DNA from: Maricaulis sp. | Lineage (GTDB): Bacteria > Pseudomonadota > Alphaproteobacteria > Caulobacterales > Maricaulaceae | Assembly: GCF_030149235.1 (NCBI RefSeq) | Contig: NZ_JASBRW010000037.1 | Span: 26,856-90,855 of the forward strand | DNA length: 64,000 nucleotides | Direction of reading: 5' to 3' | Part shown: positions 30,326 to 42,079 of the stretch, piece after piece | How positions within the stretch are numbered: the first letter of the stretch is position 1 | How the letters are laid out: every line of letters starts with the position of its first letter | The notes under the pieces: model-generated | What the model saw: only the letters and a program-made list of their open reading frames with translations | Told to the model about the DNA's origin: nothing | Databases searched by the model: none | Position numbers and translations under genes: made by a program

Positions 30326-31597
30326 TTAGCGCCGATAAGCGTAAGGCGTGTCGTCCGTGATATCCATGTAACGGTCACGCAGGCGCGTCTGGCGGGTTTC
30401 CATGTCGGTTTCCTCGCCATCGATCAGGACGTGGGTCGGCGCCGACATGACCTCGAGCGGGTCGCCATTCCAGACCACCACATCGCCGGCATAGCCGGCG
30501 GCCAGGGCCCCATAACGGGCACCGACGCCGTAGATTTCGGCCGGCGTCAGGGTGATGGAACGGAAGGCCACATCCCATGGAACGCCATTGGCCACGGCAT
30601 TGCCGGCATGCTGGGGCAGGAGCCGGGCATTCCAGTACCCGTCCGCGGTTTGCGTGGTGTAGGCCACGGTCACGCCAGCCTCATGCAGGCGCGCAGCGTT
30701 TTCCAACGTTGAGCCGATGCGGTCGAAGGACCCGGGCAGGTTCGAGATCGGGTCGATCAGAACCGGCACGTTGGCAGCGGCCAGCTCGTCGGCCACCATC
30801 CAGGCTTCTGCTCCGCCATGAATGATCAGCTGTACCGGCTGGTTTTCGGCCTGGAAACGCAGGGCCCGGCGGATGTCCGCCGCGCGGTCAACCTCAACCA
30901 TCAACGGCATGCGGCCGCGCACGACGTCAACCAGAGCGGCCGCATCATAGCGATGCAGGGCGTCGCCCTCCGGGTGCGCGGCATAACGGCCCGGGTAGAA
31001 ACGGGTGTCGCCGAAGGCGGCTTCCAGGAAGGTCCAGGCGGCTGCGCGTGAGCCCCCTGCAGTACTGGCTCCGGACTGGCTCAGATCGGCAAAGACAAAA
31101 CTGCCCGTGTCGAAGACCGAGTCGGTTTCGCCACTGGTATTGATCAGGGCACCGCGACCCCCGAAGATATTATGCCCGGTAGAGGGCACCAGGGCCGCCC
31201 GGGTAATGCCTTCAACCCGCGTGGTCGGGATGTGCATCCCGGCCGGGTTGAAGCTGTCGGCGACGTCGAGCGCCACCGAATAGGGCGAATCGTCTGCGCC
31301 GGAGTCATTGGTGGAGCTTTCCAGAGCCACCTCAACAAGGCCGAGCTGGGTCACCGGGGCAAAAATGCCCGGGGTGATCCAGCCACCATCCGCATCAATG
31401 ACGGTCGCGCCTGCGGGGATCTGAACATTGGCACCAACGGCCACGATATCGCCGTCCCGAACCACCACAGTGCCATCATCGATGATCCCGGCACTGGTAT
31501 TGGTGACGACGCGGCCATTGGTAACGGCGTAGGTTTGGGCCATGGCGGGCAGGGTGCAGGCCAGGCTGAGAGCAATCGCGCTGAGTGTGCGTTTCAT
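30326..31597 (-). CDS. Exported amidohydrolase-like protein lacking the HxH metal motif
   Basis: 423 aa with a Sec signal peptide (MKRTLSAIALSLACTLPAMA). The fold opens as an amidohydrolase (TNGRVVTNTSAGIIDDGTVVV, then WITPGIFAPVTQLG) and closes with AAGYAGDVVVWNGDPLE, the typical composite beta-sandwich. Where active members read PGxIDxHxH, this one reads PGIFAPVTQ, so the two N-terminal zinc ligands are gone. It begins with a one-base overlap (TAATG) with the intact amidohydrolase upstream. It may be a non-catalytic partner subunit or use a different site. Confidence 0.85.
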   Translation of the reverse strand: MKRTLSAIALSLACTLPAMAQTYAVTNGRVVTNTSAGIIDDGTVVVRDGDIVAVGANVQIPAGATVIDADGGWITPGIFAPVTQLGLVEVALESSTNDSGADDSPYSVALDVADSFNPAGMHIPTTRVEGITRAALVPSTGHNIFGGRGALINTSGETDSVFDTGSFVFADLSQSGASTAGGSRAAAWTFLEAAFGDTRFYPGRYAAHPEGDALHRYDAAALVDVVRGRMPLMVEVDRAADIRRALRFQAENQPVQLIIHGGAEAWMVADELAAANVPVLIDPISNLPGSFDRIGSTLENAARLHEAGVTVAYTTQTADGYWNARLLPQHAGNAVANGVPWDVAFRSITLTPAEIYGVGARYGALAAGYAGDVVVWNGDPLEVMSAPTHVLIDGEETDMETRQTRLRDRYMDITDDTPYAYRR

Positions 31598-33036
31598 TAC
31601 TGATCTCCTTCGCCCGGCTGGCCGACCATGAAGTCGCGGACCGGCTGCAAGCTTTCATTGGAACGGTCATAACGCAGGGATCCATCGATCCAGACCTGGT
31701 CCGCCCGCGTGTAGGTGCTGAACGGATTGCCCGACCAGAGCACGACATCGCCGCGCAGTCCCTCGACGAGGGAACCCGTCTGATCATCAATGCCAAGCCC
31801 TCGCGCCGGGTTTGAGGATAGCCAGCTCCAGGCTTCCGCCTCGCTGATGTCGAGACCGGCGGCCCGTCCGTCTGCCAGGGCCTTGGCCACTTCCTGGTTG
31901 AGGCGCTGGATATTGAACGCATCATCAGAGTGGATCATGGCACAGGCGCCATTGGCATGCAGGAGCGGCAGGTTTTCGCGAATGGAATCATAGGCCTCCA
32001 TCTTGAAGCCACCCCAATCGGCCCACACCGCCGAACAGGCATTGGCTTCAGCGAGGATGTCCGGGATCTTGTAGGACTCGACCGCGTGGTGGAAGACCGA
32101 GACCTGATAGTCGAACTCGTTCGACATATCGATGATCTGCGCCATCTGGTCCGACCGGTAGCAGTGCATATGCACCAGGATATCGCCGTCAAGCACGCCC
32201 ATCAGCGTATCCAGCTCGATGTCGCGGGTCGGTGCGGAAACATCTTCACCCGCTTCCGCATCTTCCCAGTATTCATGCCAGCGATCGCGATAGTCTGAGG
32301 CGCGCTGCCAGGCGGCGCGATAGCCAGCCATATTGCCCATATCGGTAGCCGGTGAACGGCCGCGATTGCCATAGACGCGGGCCGGGTTCTCACCACAGGC
32401 CATTTTCAGCGTATAGGGCGCATCAGGGAATTTCATTTCCTGTACCGTGCGGCCGCTGACATTGCGCAGCGTGATACCACGCCCGCCGAACAGGTTGGCC
32501 GAACCCGGCAGGATGTGGAGGGTGGTGATCCCGCCTGCCAGCGCGGCTTCAAAACCGGGGTCCTGCGGCCAGACACTGTGCTCGACCCAGACTTCTGATG
32601 TTACCGGCTGGGTGGCTTCATTGCCGTCGCTGTGGGCGCTGACGCCCGGCGAGGGATAGACGCCCAGATGGGAGTGAATATCGATCACGCCCGGGGTGAC
32701 GAAACGGCCCGCCCCATCGATCACTGTGGCGCCCTCCGGTGCCTCCAGGCCCGTGCCGACGGCAGCAATACGGCCGTCGACCATTAGCACGTCGCCATTT
32801 TCGATGCGTCCGCCAATACCGTCAAACACGGTGGCGCCCCGGATCAGGGTCGGCGTGCTGGGGCGCGGTACATAGGTAGACGGATAGGGATCGGTTTCAT
32901 GGCGGACAATGGTGGTTTCACCCTCATCACCGCCAGCGCTGTCATTGCTCGTACTGTCGCCGCCGCCATTGGAACAGGCGGACAGGACTAGCACAGAAGC
33001 AAGCGCCGCTGTGGTCTTCCAAGTATCGAATATCAT
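31597..33036 (-). CDS. Amidohydrolase family lipoprotein
   Basis: 479 aa. Signal sequence with lipobox LSAC (Cys21), then an acidic Gly/Ser linker. The catalytic domain keeps the metal motif in VTPGVIDIHSHLGV (H-x-H) and has later candidate ligands in DILVHMHCYR, VFHHAVES and AMIHSDDAFN. It likely hydrolyses a cyclic amide or dipeptide-like substrate in the periplasm; the substrate is unknown. It is coupled to the HxH-less paralogue downstream. Confidence 0.88.
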   Translation of the reverse strand: MIFDTWKTTAALASVLVLSACSNGGGDSTSNDSAGGDEGETTIVRHETDPYPSTYVPRPSTPTLIRGATVFDGIGGRIENGDVLMVDGRIAAVGTGLEAPEGATVIDGAGRFVTPGVIDIHSHLGVYPSPGVSAHSDGNEATQPVTSEVWVEHSVWPQDPGFEAALAGGITTLHILPGSANLFGGRGITLRNVSGRTVQEMKFPDAPYTLKMACGENPARVYGNRGRSPATDMGNMAGYRAAWQRASDYRDRWHEYWEDAEAGEDVSAPTRDIELDTLMGVLDGDILVHMHCYRSDQMAQIIDMSNEFDYQVSVFHHAVESYKIPDILAEANACSAVWADWGGFKMEAYDSIRENLPLLHANGACAMIHSDDAFNIQRLNQEVAKALADGRAAGLDISEAEAWSWLSSNPARGLGIDDQTGSLVEGLRGDVVLWSGNPFSTYTRADQVWIDGSLRYDRSNESLQPVRDFMVGQPGEGDQ

Positions 33037-33121
33037 TGGGGAGTGCCTCCCTTTACCCCTGAGTCGCGAATGCGACCTCTATTGAACGCAATCGGTGAGC
33101 GGGCGTCAAACCGGCAGACGA

Positions 33122-35134
33122 TCAGATATCGAGCCCGCTGATCTCCGGCGCGTGCTCCTGGATGTAGGCGAAACGCAATTCCGGTTTCTTGCCCATCAAG
33201 GTTTCCACCAGCTTCTCCAGCGTTGGCAGCTCGTCTTCCTGGATGGTCACCCGAGCCATAGTGCGCAGATTGGGATCCATCGTGGTTTGCTTCAGCTGCG
33301 ACGGGGTCATCTCGCCGAGACCCTTGAAGCGCCCGACATCAACCTTGCTCGAGCCATTGAACTCGTCGCGCAGTAATTGCTCGCGATGCTTGTCGTCCCG
33401 CGCATAGAGCGTGGTTCCGCCCAGGGTCAGGCGATAAAGCGGTGGCTGGGCCAGGAACAGGCGTCCGGCGTGGATCAGCTCCGGCATGGAGCGATAGAAG
33501 AATGTGATCAGAAGGGCCGCAATATGCGCCCCGTCGACGTCGGCGTCAGTCATGATCACGACGCGCTCATACCGCAGATCGTCAAGCGAGAAGCGCGAGC
33601 CGGTCTGACAACCCAGCGCCTGCAGCAGGTCATTGATCTCCTGGTTGGCGGCGATCTTGTCGGCTGCTGCCGACGCCACGTTCAGGACCTTGCCACGCAA
33701 GGGCAGGATGGCCTGGGTCTCGCGATTGCGGGCCTGTTTGGCCGATCCGCCGGCCGAGTCACCCTCGACCAGGAAAAGTTCGGTCCCGTCGGCGTCGTTG
33801 CGCGAACAATCGGCCAGCTTGCCCGGAAGACGCAGGCGCCGGCTCGCGGTCTGGCGCTTGACCGCCTTTTCCTTCCGCCTGCGGACACGGTCCTCAGCGC
33901 GCTCAATGGCCCATTCCACCAGCTTGGTGGCTTCCTTGGGCGAGCCGGCGAGCCAATGATCAAACTGATCGCGTACCGCGGTCTCGACCAGCTTGGCCGC
34001 GTCGGGCGTGGCCAGGCGTTCCTTGGTCTGACCCTGGAATTCCGGATCGCTGATGAACACCGAGCAAAGGGCGCCGGCACCGCCGAGGACATCGTCCGGT
34101 GTAATCAGGGCCGCTTTCTTGGCATTGCTATGTTCTGCATAGGCTCGCAGGCCCTTGGTCAGCGCCGCTCTGAGGCCTTGTTCATGGGTACCGCCTTGTG
34201 GTGTCGGGACAGTATTACAGAAGGATTGGGTGAAGCCGTCAGCTTCGCTGCCGAAACCGTTGGTGGACCAGGCAACAGCCCATTCCACACCCCCAGCACC
34301 ATCCTGACGCTCAACCTTTCCGGTAAAGCTCTCCGCGGTGACCAGGGCGCGACCGGCGGTGATTTCTGCCAGTCTATCGGCCAGACCACCCGGGAAGCAG
34401 AGCAAGGCTTCAGCGGGCGTGTCCGTGCCTTCCACCAGTTCCGGCGCACAACGCCACTGGATCTTCACGCCCCGGCGAAGGAAGGCCTTTGCGCGGGCCA
34501 TGGCGTAGATCCGGGCCGGCTTGACGCGCATTTTCTCACCGAAAATCTCCGGGTCCGGCAGGAAGCGGACCCTGGTGCCGCGCCGGTTCGGGGCAGCACC
34601 GACCTTTTCCAGGCCTGTTTGCGGAATGCCGCGTGAATAGGTCTGGCGCCAGAGCGTCTTTTCGCGCGCCACCTCGACCTCCATGGTGGAGGTAAGGGCG
34701 TTGACGACGGAAATCCCCACGCCGTGCAGCCCGCCGGAGGTCTGGTAGGCCTTGTCAGAGAATTTGCCGCCGGCATGCAGCACGGTCAGAACCACTTCGA
34801 GCGCTGACTTTCCCGGGTATTTCGGGTGCGGGTCGACAGGAATGCCGCGGCCATTGTCGGTGACGGTGATATAGCCCTCGGCGTCCACCGCGACCTCGAT
34901 CCGGTCAGCCCAGCCTGCCACGGCTTCATCCATCGAGTTGTCGAGGATTTCGGCGAACAAGTGGTGATAGGCGCGTTCATCGGTGCCGCCGATATACATA
35001 CCCGGACGCCGGCGCACGGCCTCAAGGCCCTCAAGGACCTCGATCTGCGCGGCGGAATAACCACCAGACGGTGTTTCTGCAGGTTGCGGGGCGGGCTCGC
35101 CGCCAAACAGGTCGGAAGAGGAGGACGTGGACAT
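33122..35134 (-). CDS. parE: DNA topoisomerase IV subunit B
   Basis: 670 aa from ATG 35134 (MSTSSSSDLFGG). ATPase subunit of the decatenase. GHKL domain with EILDNSMDEAVAG, TDNGRGIPVD and GGLHGVGISVVNALT; transducer domain; Toprim with LVEGDSAGGSAKQ (the acidic metal residue) and MTDADVDGAHIAALL; C-terminal PSQLKQTTMDP. ParE rather than GyrB is supported by its length and by PGMYIGGTDERAYHHL. Confidence 0.95.
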   Translation of the reverse strand: MSTSSSSDLFGGEPAPQPAETPSGGYSAAQIEVLEGLEAVRRRPGMYIGGTDERAYHHLFAEILDNSMDEAVAGWADRIEVAVDAEGYITVTDNGRGIPVDPHPKYPGKSALEVVLTVLHAGGKFSDKAYQTSGGLHGVGISVVNALTSTMEVEVAREKTLWRQTYSRGIPQTGLEKVGAAPNRRGTRVRFLPDPEIFGEKMRVKPARIYAMARAKAFLRRGVKIQWRCAPELVEGTDTPAEALLCFPGGLADRLAEITAGRALVTAESFTGKVERQDGAGGVEWAVAWSTNGFGSEADGFTQSFCNTVPTPQGGTHEQGLRAALTKGLRAYAEHSNAKKAALITPDDVLGGAGALCSVFISDPEFQGQTKERLATPDAAKLVETAVRDQFDHWLAGSPKEATKLVEWAIERAEDRVRRRKEKAVKRQTASRRLRLPGKLADCSRNDADGTELFLVEGDSAGGSAKQARNRETQAILPLRGKVLNVASAAADKIAANQEINDLLQALGCQTGSRFSLDDLRYERVVIMTDADVDGAHIAALLITFFYRSMPELIHAGRLFLAQPPLYRLTLGGTTLYARDDKHREQLLRDEFNGSSKVDVGRFKGLGEMTPSQLKQTTMDPNLRTMARVTIQEDELPTLEKLVETLMGKKPELRFAYIQEHAPEISGLDI

Positions 35135-35235
35135 GCACCTAGTTTGCACGAGTCGCACGCCAATTGGGAACGCCAGTGCAGGCGATCAGCTGCGATCCGT
35201 GCCGCTTGTGTTGAAAACAGAGCCGGTGAGGGCGC

Positions 35236-38200
35236 CTAGAAAACCAGACGCATCACCAGACGAGCGGTATGACGGATGAAGTCGTCACGGACATCCGCGT
35301 CATAATCGAGCGAGAAGGTCGAATAACCCGAGCCGCCACCAACGCCGAGGCCGAAGATGAAGCCGGAGCCCGGCATGGTGTCCGAACGCAGCAGGAACTC
35401 ATCATCCAGACCGGCAAAGCGGGCATAGGTCTCAAGCTCGGAGCTGGAGAACTCGCTGCGATAACCGATCCGCATTTGCGGTGCCCACCAGCTATCGTCC
35501 CGCTCAAAGCGCGTGCCGAAGGCGAGCATCGCTGTTCCGGTGAAGCTGCTGCTGTCACGTTCGTCGACGAACAGGTCCACGCCGGTGCCGCCGCCGGTCT
35601 CGGTGTATTCGCTCTCATGCAGGGAGAGGTAGTCCACAGAGAAGGACGGACGGAAGAACAGGCGCTCCATTTGGATGTCCCGGCCGATCCGCATGGATGC
35701 GGTGTAGTGGTAGCCATCCCATTCTGCGACCGGAGCCGTATCGAAGCTGCCGATCAGGACGCGGCGGTTATGCTCGAAGCTGTCGATGCCAACACCACCA
35801 TAGAGGTCGAGATTGAAGCCACCGAACTCGGCGCCGGCATAAACGCCGATCTGGCCGAACATGGCTGACATCGGATCGTCCACACCTTCGGCTTCCGAGA
35901 TTTCGCTGGCGGCGCCGATAATGTTCACACCGACGGCGTAGAACGGGCCGAACGGGCGGTCGAAACCGACTGCTGCGCCAATACCATGGCCACGATAGCC
36001 GGGGCCGAAGGATGTGCCGGCACGGTCGGCGAAATAGCCGAATTCCTGCAGCCAAAGGCCACCGGTGTCCTCGGGGCTCTGGCGAACCGCTTCGAGGCGC
36101 GAGGCAAGGGCGCCGGTGGCGCTGTCATTGGCCGCCTGGGCAAACTGGATCGCGCTGGCGGCGTATTCCGGCAGCAGCTGATCGTAGGCGTCGAAGAATT
36201 CTGATTCCGTCAGGAGACCGGCAATCGCGGCGCCGAGCTCATCATTGGCATTCCACGCGGCCAGGGTTGCGCCATAGGCGGCGGCCTGGTTGCGGTTCAT
36301 GCCGAGCTCTTCAGCATTTCGGCGGCGCAGGGTGAGCAGCATGATATTGCTGTCGACCGGGTCGAGCGACAGGTCGGCCTCGTAAAGATACGGCGCGGTC
36401 GTGTCCTGCAGCGTTTCAATGCTTTCCGCGATGGTGAGCTGATCGGCACGCAACACGGCAAATTCCGCGCCCTCACCGATCAGATTGCTTAGGGCCGCGG
36501 AGACCCGTGAGCCGGCTTCGAAGCGGACTTCGCCGGTCGCGACCAGCTGGGCGACTTCGCCGGAATCGTCGTCGATCTCGAAAATCAGGGTCGAGCCATC
36601 GCCAAAGGTGGCTTCGCGAAGGGTCGTGTTCGTGCCGGAGCCAAGGCTCAGCGTGGAATCGGTGACATTGACGACCAAATCGCCGTCGCTGTCGGACAGG
36701 ACGCCGCTGACGGTCGAGCCGCCGGAGATGTTGAGCTGGTCGGCGCCATCGCCAAACGACATGTTGCCCGTGACCGTACCGGATTCGATCCGCAACTCGT
36801 CATCGCCACTGCCAAAACGGAATTCGCCAGTGATGGACGGGAAGAAGTCGTCCGGTGAATTCTCTCGGCGATACTGGCGCACGAGGACGCCGGCCGAGGA
36901 GCCGGACACGTCGATGGCAATCGTCGAGATGTCGGTGTCGTCGCTGCCCTCGCTCGGTGCCGTGCGGCCGGCCGAGATGATGCCGGAGTTTTCGATAAAG
37001 GTGAGGGTGCCGGAGGCATCTTCGATCGCGATCGCGCGTCCGCCATCAATGGATGTGGCCGAGATCGTGCCTTCGTTGACCAGTGTCGGCAGGAAGGCGC
37101 CACTGGCGATGTTGATGCTGCGGCTGACACCGTCCCGGCCATTGCTCAGGGCACTGACGATGCCCTGGTTGGTGAAGACCGGAAGGATCGCGCCCTCGCC
37201 AAGATAGAGTGCTTGCGACACGGCAGGCGTCGCCAGACTGGAATAGCCGACAGCCGTAATTCGGCCCGCATTGAGGAAACCGTTGGTCAGCGTCGCGGTG
37301 AAGCCATCGCTACCGCCAATGCTGACCCCAATCGGCTCAACGCCATCGAGCTCACCCCGGCCGCCTATCGCCCCCCGGTTGACGAGAGAATAGCCAAGCG
37401 GAATCGCCGCGCGTGTTTCGTCTTCCTCGGTATCGGGGTCATCTGCCACGGCTTCGATCACGACTTCGCCAAGGACGATGTCGCCGTAGGTGGCGTTTGC
37501 CAGAATGTCCAGCGCGGCTCCCGGGCCCGCCGAGTTGATTGACGATGCAGCTTCGTTCGGGCTGTCCTCGGCCGGCCCGGTGATCAGCAGACCGCCGGCA
37601 GAGCTACCATGCACCAGGACCGCAGCACCGCTGTAACCGACATCGTCAGGATCGCCGAGAACCTGTTCGACAAAATCCTCTGGCGGACGCGACGGGAAGC
37701 GGTAGCCGGAATTGCGGACGTCGCCGTCAATCGTGATGCGGCCACCCACATCGCCTGCGACCACAACCGCATTGTTATTGTCACCCAGCGAGGTGATGAC
37801 GCCGCCAATGCCGAGATCACCGGACACATCGCCCAGCACCTCGATACCAGTGGAATCGTCACCCGTGATGTCGAGGCGGCCATTATAGATCAGGTCGCCA
37901 TCGATGCCGGTCAGAACGCGAATGCCCGCAGAATCATCGCCGCGGACGGTGATCGAGCTGCCGCTATTGAACAGGATATCACCGGTGAAGACTTCGGTGC
38001 CGTCAACAAGGACAGCGATCCGGCCGCTGCCCACGGCGAGCGGGCCGTCGACGATATTGTCCTCGTCCGTGTCTTCCGGGGTCGTGACATCGCCGACCAC
38101 AATCGAGTTGTTCGATGTGAAAGCGCCGGTATTGCCGCCCTGGATGTGGACGCCTACGCCGCCATCATCATCCGTTTCAACGAGGATGCGGCCGTCCTGG

Positions 38201-38424
38201 GTGACGGTATTGTCACTATCGAGGGTCACGGCCGTACCCGGCGTGCTCAGCACGACGCGCCCGGTGTTGGAAATGATGATGTTGTCCGGACCACCGCCAT
38301 CGCCAGCGGTAGACGTCGCGATCGGCGTGGTGATCTCTTCGGTGATCTCGCGATCGGCAAAAGCCGCCGGCGCGCTAACGGTCAGCGTTGCAAGTGCACT
38401 GGCGAACAAAAAACGGCGACGCAT
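35236..38424 (-). CDS. Autotransporter with beta-helical passenger
   Basis: 1062 aa from ATG 38424, which has AGGAG just upstream and opens a clear signal peptide (MRRRFLFASALATLTVSAPAAFA). The passenger (about 25-740) is Asp/Gly/Ser/Thr-rich with repeated short strands such as GDDSTGIEVLGDVSGDLG and SGSSAGVLVRQY, typical of a secreted beta-helix. There are almost no cysteines. The C-terminal 270 residues form the autotransporter barrel and end in LVMRLVF, with the terminal Phe needed for BAM recognition. The passenger function is unknown. It is an isolated gene between parE and glnA. Confidence 0.85.
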   Translation of the reverse strand: MRRRFLFASALATLTVSAPAAFADREITEEITTPIATSTAGDGGGPDNIIISNTGRVVLSTPGTAVTLDSDNTVTQDGRILVETDDDGGVGVHIQGGNTGAFTSNNSIVVGDVTTPEDTDEDNIVDGPLAVGSGRIAVLVDGTEVFTGDILFNSGSSITVRGDDSAGIRVLTGIDGDLIYNGRLDITGDDSTGIEVLGDVSGDLGIGGVITSLGDNNNAVVVAGDVGGRITIDGDVRNSGYRFPSRPPEDFVEQVLGDPDDVGYSGAAVLVHGSSAGGLLITGPAEDSPNEAASSINSAGPGAALDILANATYGDIVLGEVVIEAVADDPDTEEDETRAAIPLGYSLVNRGAIGGRGELDGVEPIGVSIGGSDGFTATLTNGFLNAGRITAVGYSSLATPAVSQALYLGEGAILPVFTNQGIVSALSNGRDGVSRSINIASGAFLPTLVNEGTISATSIDGGRAIAIEDASGTLTFIENSGIISAGRTAPSEGSDDTDISTIAIDVSGSSAGVLVRQYRRENSPDDFFPSITGEFRFGSGDDELRIESGTVTGNMSFGDGADQLNISGGSTVSGVLSDSDGDLVVNVTDSTLSLGSGTNTTLREATFGDGSTLIFEIDDDSGEVAQLVATGEVRFEAGSRVSAALSNLIGEGAEFAVLRADQLTIAESIETLQDTTAPYLYEADLSLDPVDSNIMLLTLRRRNAEELGMNRNQAAAYGATLAAWNANDELGAAIAGLLTESEFFDAYDQLLPEYAASAIQFAQAANDSATGALASRLEAVRQSPEDTGGLWLQEFGYFADRAGTSFGPGYRGHGIGAAVGFDRPFGPFYAVGVNIIGAASEISEAEGVDDPMSAMFGQIGVYAGAEFGGFNLDLYGGVGIDSFEHNRRVLIGSFDTAPVAEWDGYHYTASMRIGRDIQMERLFFRPSFSVDYLSLHESEYTETGGGTGVDLFVDERDSSSFTGTAMLAFGTRFERDDSWWAPQMRIGYRSEFSSSELETYARFAGLDDEFLLRSDTMPGSGFIFGLGVGGGSGYSTFSLDYDADVRDDFIRHTARLVMRLVF

Positions 38425-38518
38425 ACCGACTCCTGACGAACAACCCATGAGGGATTTGGTAAACTTGCGCGAAGTTGTAGCGAATGCAAAGCGCCTCGTC
38501 GACCGCTCAATTGCCCCC

Positions 38519-38555
38519 AAAACAGCGAGGCCGCCGGAACATGCCGACGGCCTCG
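38519..38555 (-). terminator. glnA intrinsic terminator
   Basis: CGAGGCCGCCGG (38526-38537) pairs with CCGACGGCCTCG (38544-38555), with one mismatch, followed on the minus strand by TTTT. It lies 28 bases after the glnA stop. Confidence 0.8.
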
Positions 38556-38582
38556 TGCTTGATGTCATGCTGCCCTTGAGGA

Positions 38583-39986
38583 TCAGCAGCTGTAATACAT
38601 GTCGAATTCGACCGGGTGCGGATGGCTCTCAAATCGTTCGACTTCTTCCATCTTGAGGTCGATATAGGCGTCGATCTGGTCGTCATCCATGACGCCGCCC
38701 TTCTTGAGGAAGTCGCGGTCGGCATCAAGCTCTTCCAGCGCCTGGCGCAGGGAGAAGCAGACTGTCGGAACATCACGCAGCTCCTCCGGCGGCAGGTCGT
38801 AGAGATCCTTGTCCATCGGATCGCCCGGATCGATGCGGTTCTCGATCCCGTCGAGGCCGGCCATGAGCAGAGCCGAGAAGGTGAGGTAGGGGTTGCCGGC
38901 CGGATCCGGGAAGCGGGTTTCCAGGCGCTTGGCATTGGCCGAGTTGACCCACGGAATACGGATTGAGGCCGATCGGTTGCGCGCGGAATAGGCCAGAAGG
39001 ACCGGGGCCTCGAAGCCCGGGACCAGGCGCTTGTAAGAGTTGGTCGAGGCGTTGGCGAAGGCGTTGATGGCTCGAGCGTGTTTGATGATGCCGCCGATAT
39101 AATAAAGGCAGGTGTCGGACAGATCGGCGTAGCGATCGCCGGCAAACATCGGCTTGCCGTCTTTCCAGATCGACTGGTGCACGTGCATGCCGGTGCCGTT
39201 ATCATTCCAGACCGGCTTGGGCATGAAGGTGGCGGACTTGCCATAGGCATGGGCCACCATGTGCACGGTGTATTTATACATCTGCATGCGGTCGGCCATC
39301 GTCGTCAGGCCGGCGAATTTCATGCCGAGTTCGTGCTGGGACGGTGCCACTTCATGGTGGTGCTTCTCCGGCTCCAGGCCGAGTTCTTCCATTACACCGA
39401 GCATGTCGGTGCGCATGTCCTGGCCGCTATCGATCGGGTTGACCGGAAAATAGCCGCCCTTCGGGCCCGGACGATGCCCCATATTGCCGCCCTCGAACGC
39501 GCGGCTGGAATTGTACGGGCCTTCCTCGCTGTCGAACTTGTAGAAGGTGTCGTTCTGCTCGGTCGACCAGCGCACATCGTCAAACACGAAGAATTCCGCT
39601 TCCGGGCCGAAAAACGCCTGGTCACCAATGCCCGACGCTTTCAGGAAAGCCTCGGCCTTCTTGGCCGTGGTGCGCGGGTCGCGATTATAGCTCTCGCCGG
39701 TGCCCGGCTCGAGAATGTCGCAGAGCATGGTCAGGGTCGGTTGCTGGTAGAACGGATCCTCGACGACGTAGCTGGTGTCCGGCTTGAGCACCATGTCGCT
39801 CTCATTGATCGCCTTCCAGCCGGCGATCGAGGAGCCGTCGAACATCACACCGTCTTCGAAGAAATCCTCATCGACCTGCGAGCGGTCGAACGTGACGTGC
39901 TGCAGCTTGCCGCGAGGATCGGTGAAGCGGAGATCGACGTATTTGATCTCCTCATCATGCATTTTCTTGAGAATGTCTTCCGACAT
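38583..39986 (-). CDS. glnA: Glutamine synthetase type I
   Basis: 467 aa. ATP-dependent amidation of glutamate, the main ammonium assimilation step. [13 protein letters not shown] beta-grasp N-terminus, [11 protein letters not shown] and [14 protein letters not shown] metal and substrate motifs, then [17 protein letters not shown]. The adenylylation tyrosine sits in [10 protein letters not shown], so GlnE-type control is expected. It lies 33 bases after glnB and is probably co-transcribed. Confidence 0.97.
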   Translation of the reverse strand: MSEDILKKMHDEEIKYVDLRFTDPRGKLQHVTFDRSQVDEDFFEDGVMFDGSSIAGWKAINESDMVLKPDTSYVVEDPFYQQPTLTMLCDILEPGTGESYNRDPRTTAKKAEAFLKASGIGDQAFFGPEAEFFVFDDVRWSTEQNDTFYKFDSEEGPYNSSRAFEGGNMGHRPGPKGGYFPVNPIDSGQDMRTDMLGVMEELGLEPEKHHHEVAPSQHELGMKFAGLTTMADRMQMYKYTVHMVAHAYGKSATFMPKPVWNDNGTGMHVHQSIWKDGKPMFAGDRYADLSDTCLYYIGGIIKHARAINAFANASTNSYKRLVPGFEAPVLLAYSARNRSASIRIPWVNSANAKRLETRFPDPAGNPYLTFSALLMAGLDGIENRIDPGDPMDKDLYDLPPEELRDVPTVCFSLRQALEELDADRDFLKKGGVMDDDQIDAYIDLKMEEVERFESHPHPVEFDMYYSC

Positions 39987-40019
39987 GGTTCGAGCTCCGC
40001 TCTGACTTGGACTGTGGAT

Positions 40020-42001
<1,982 letters not shown>

Positions 42002-42079
42002 AGCTCTGACAGGCTGAGGGGTTGGCCTGCGCGGGCAAGCGGTTCATGTTCGCCCATCTGCCCGACATAAGGTGACTCG

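Noticed and set aside
33377..34636. 419-codon plus-strand frame inside parE
   Set aside because: Antisense to intact parE motifs; codon pattern belongs to the minus strand.
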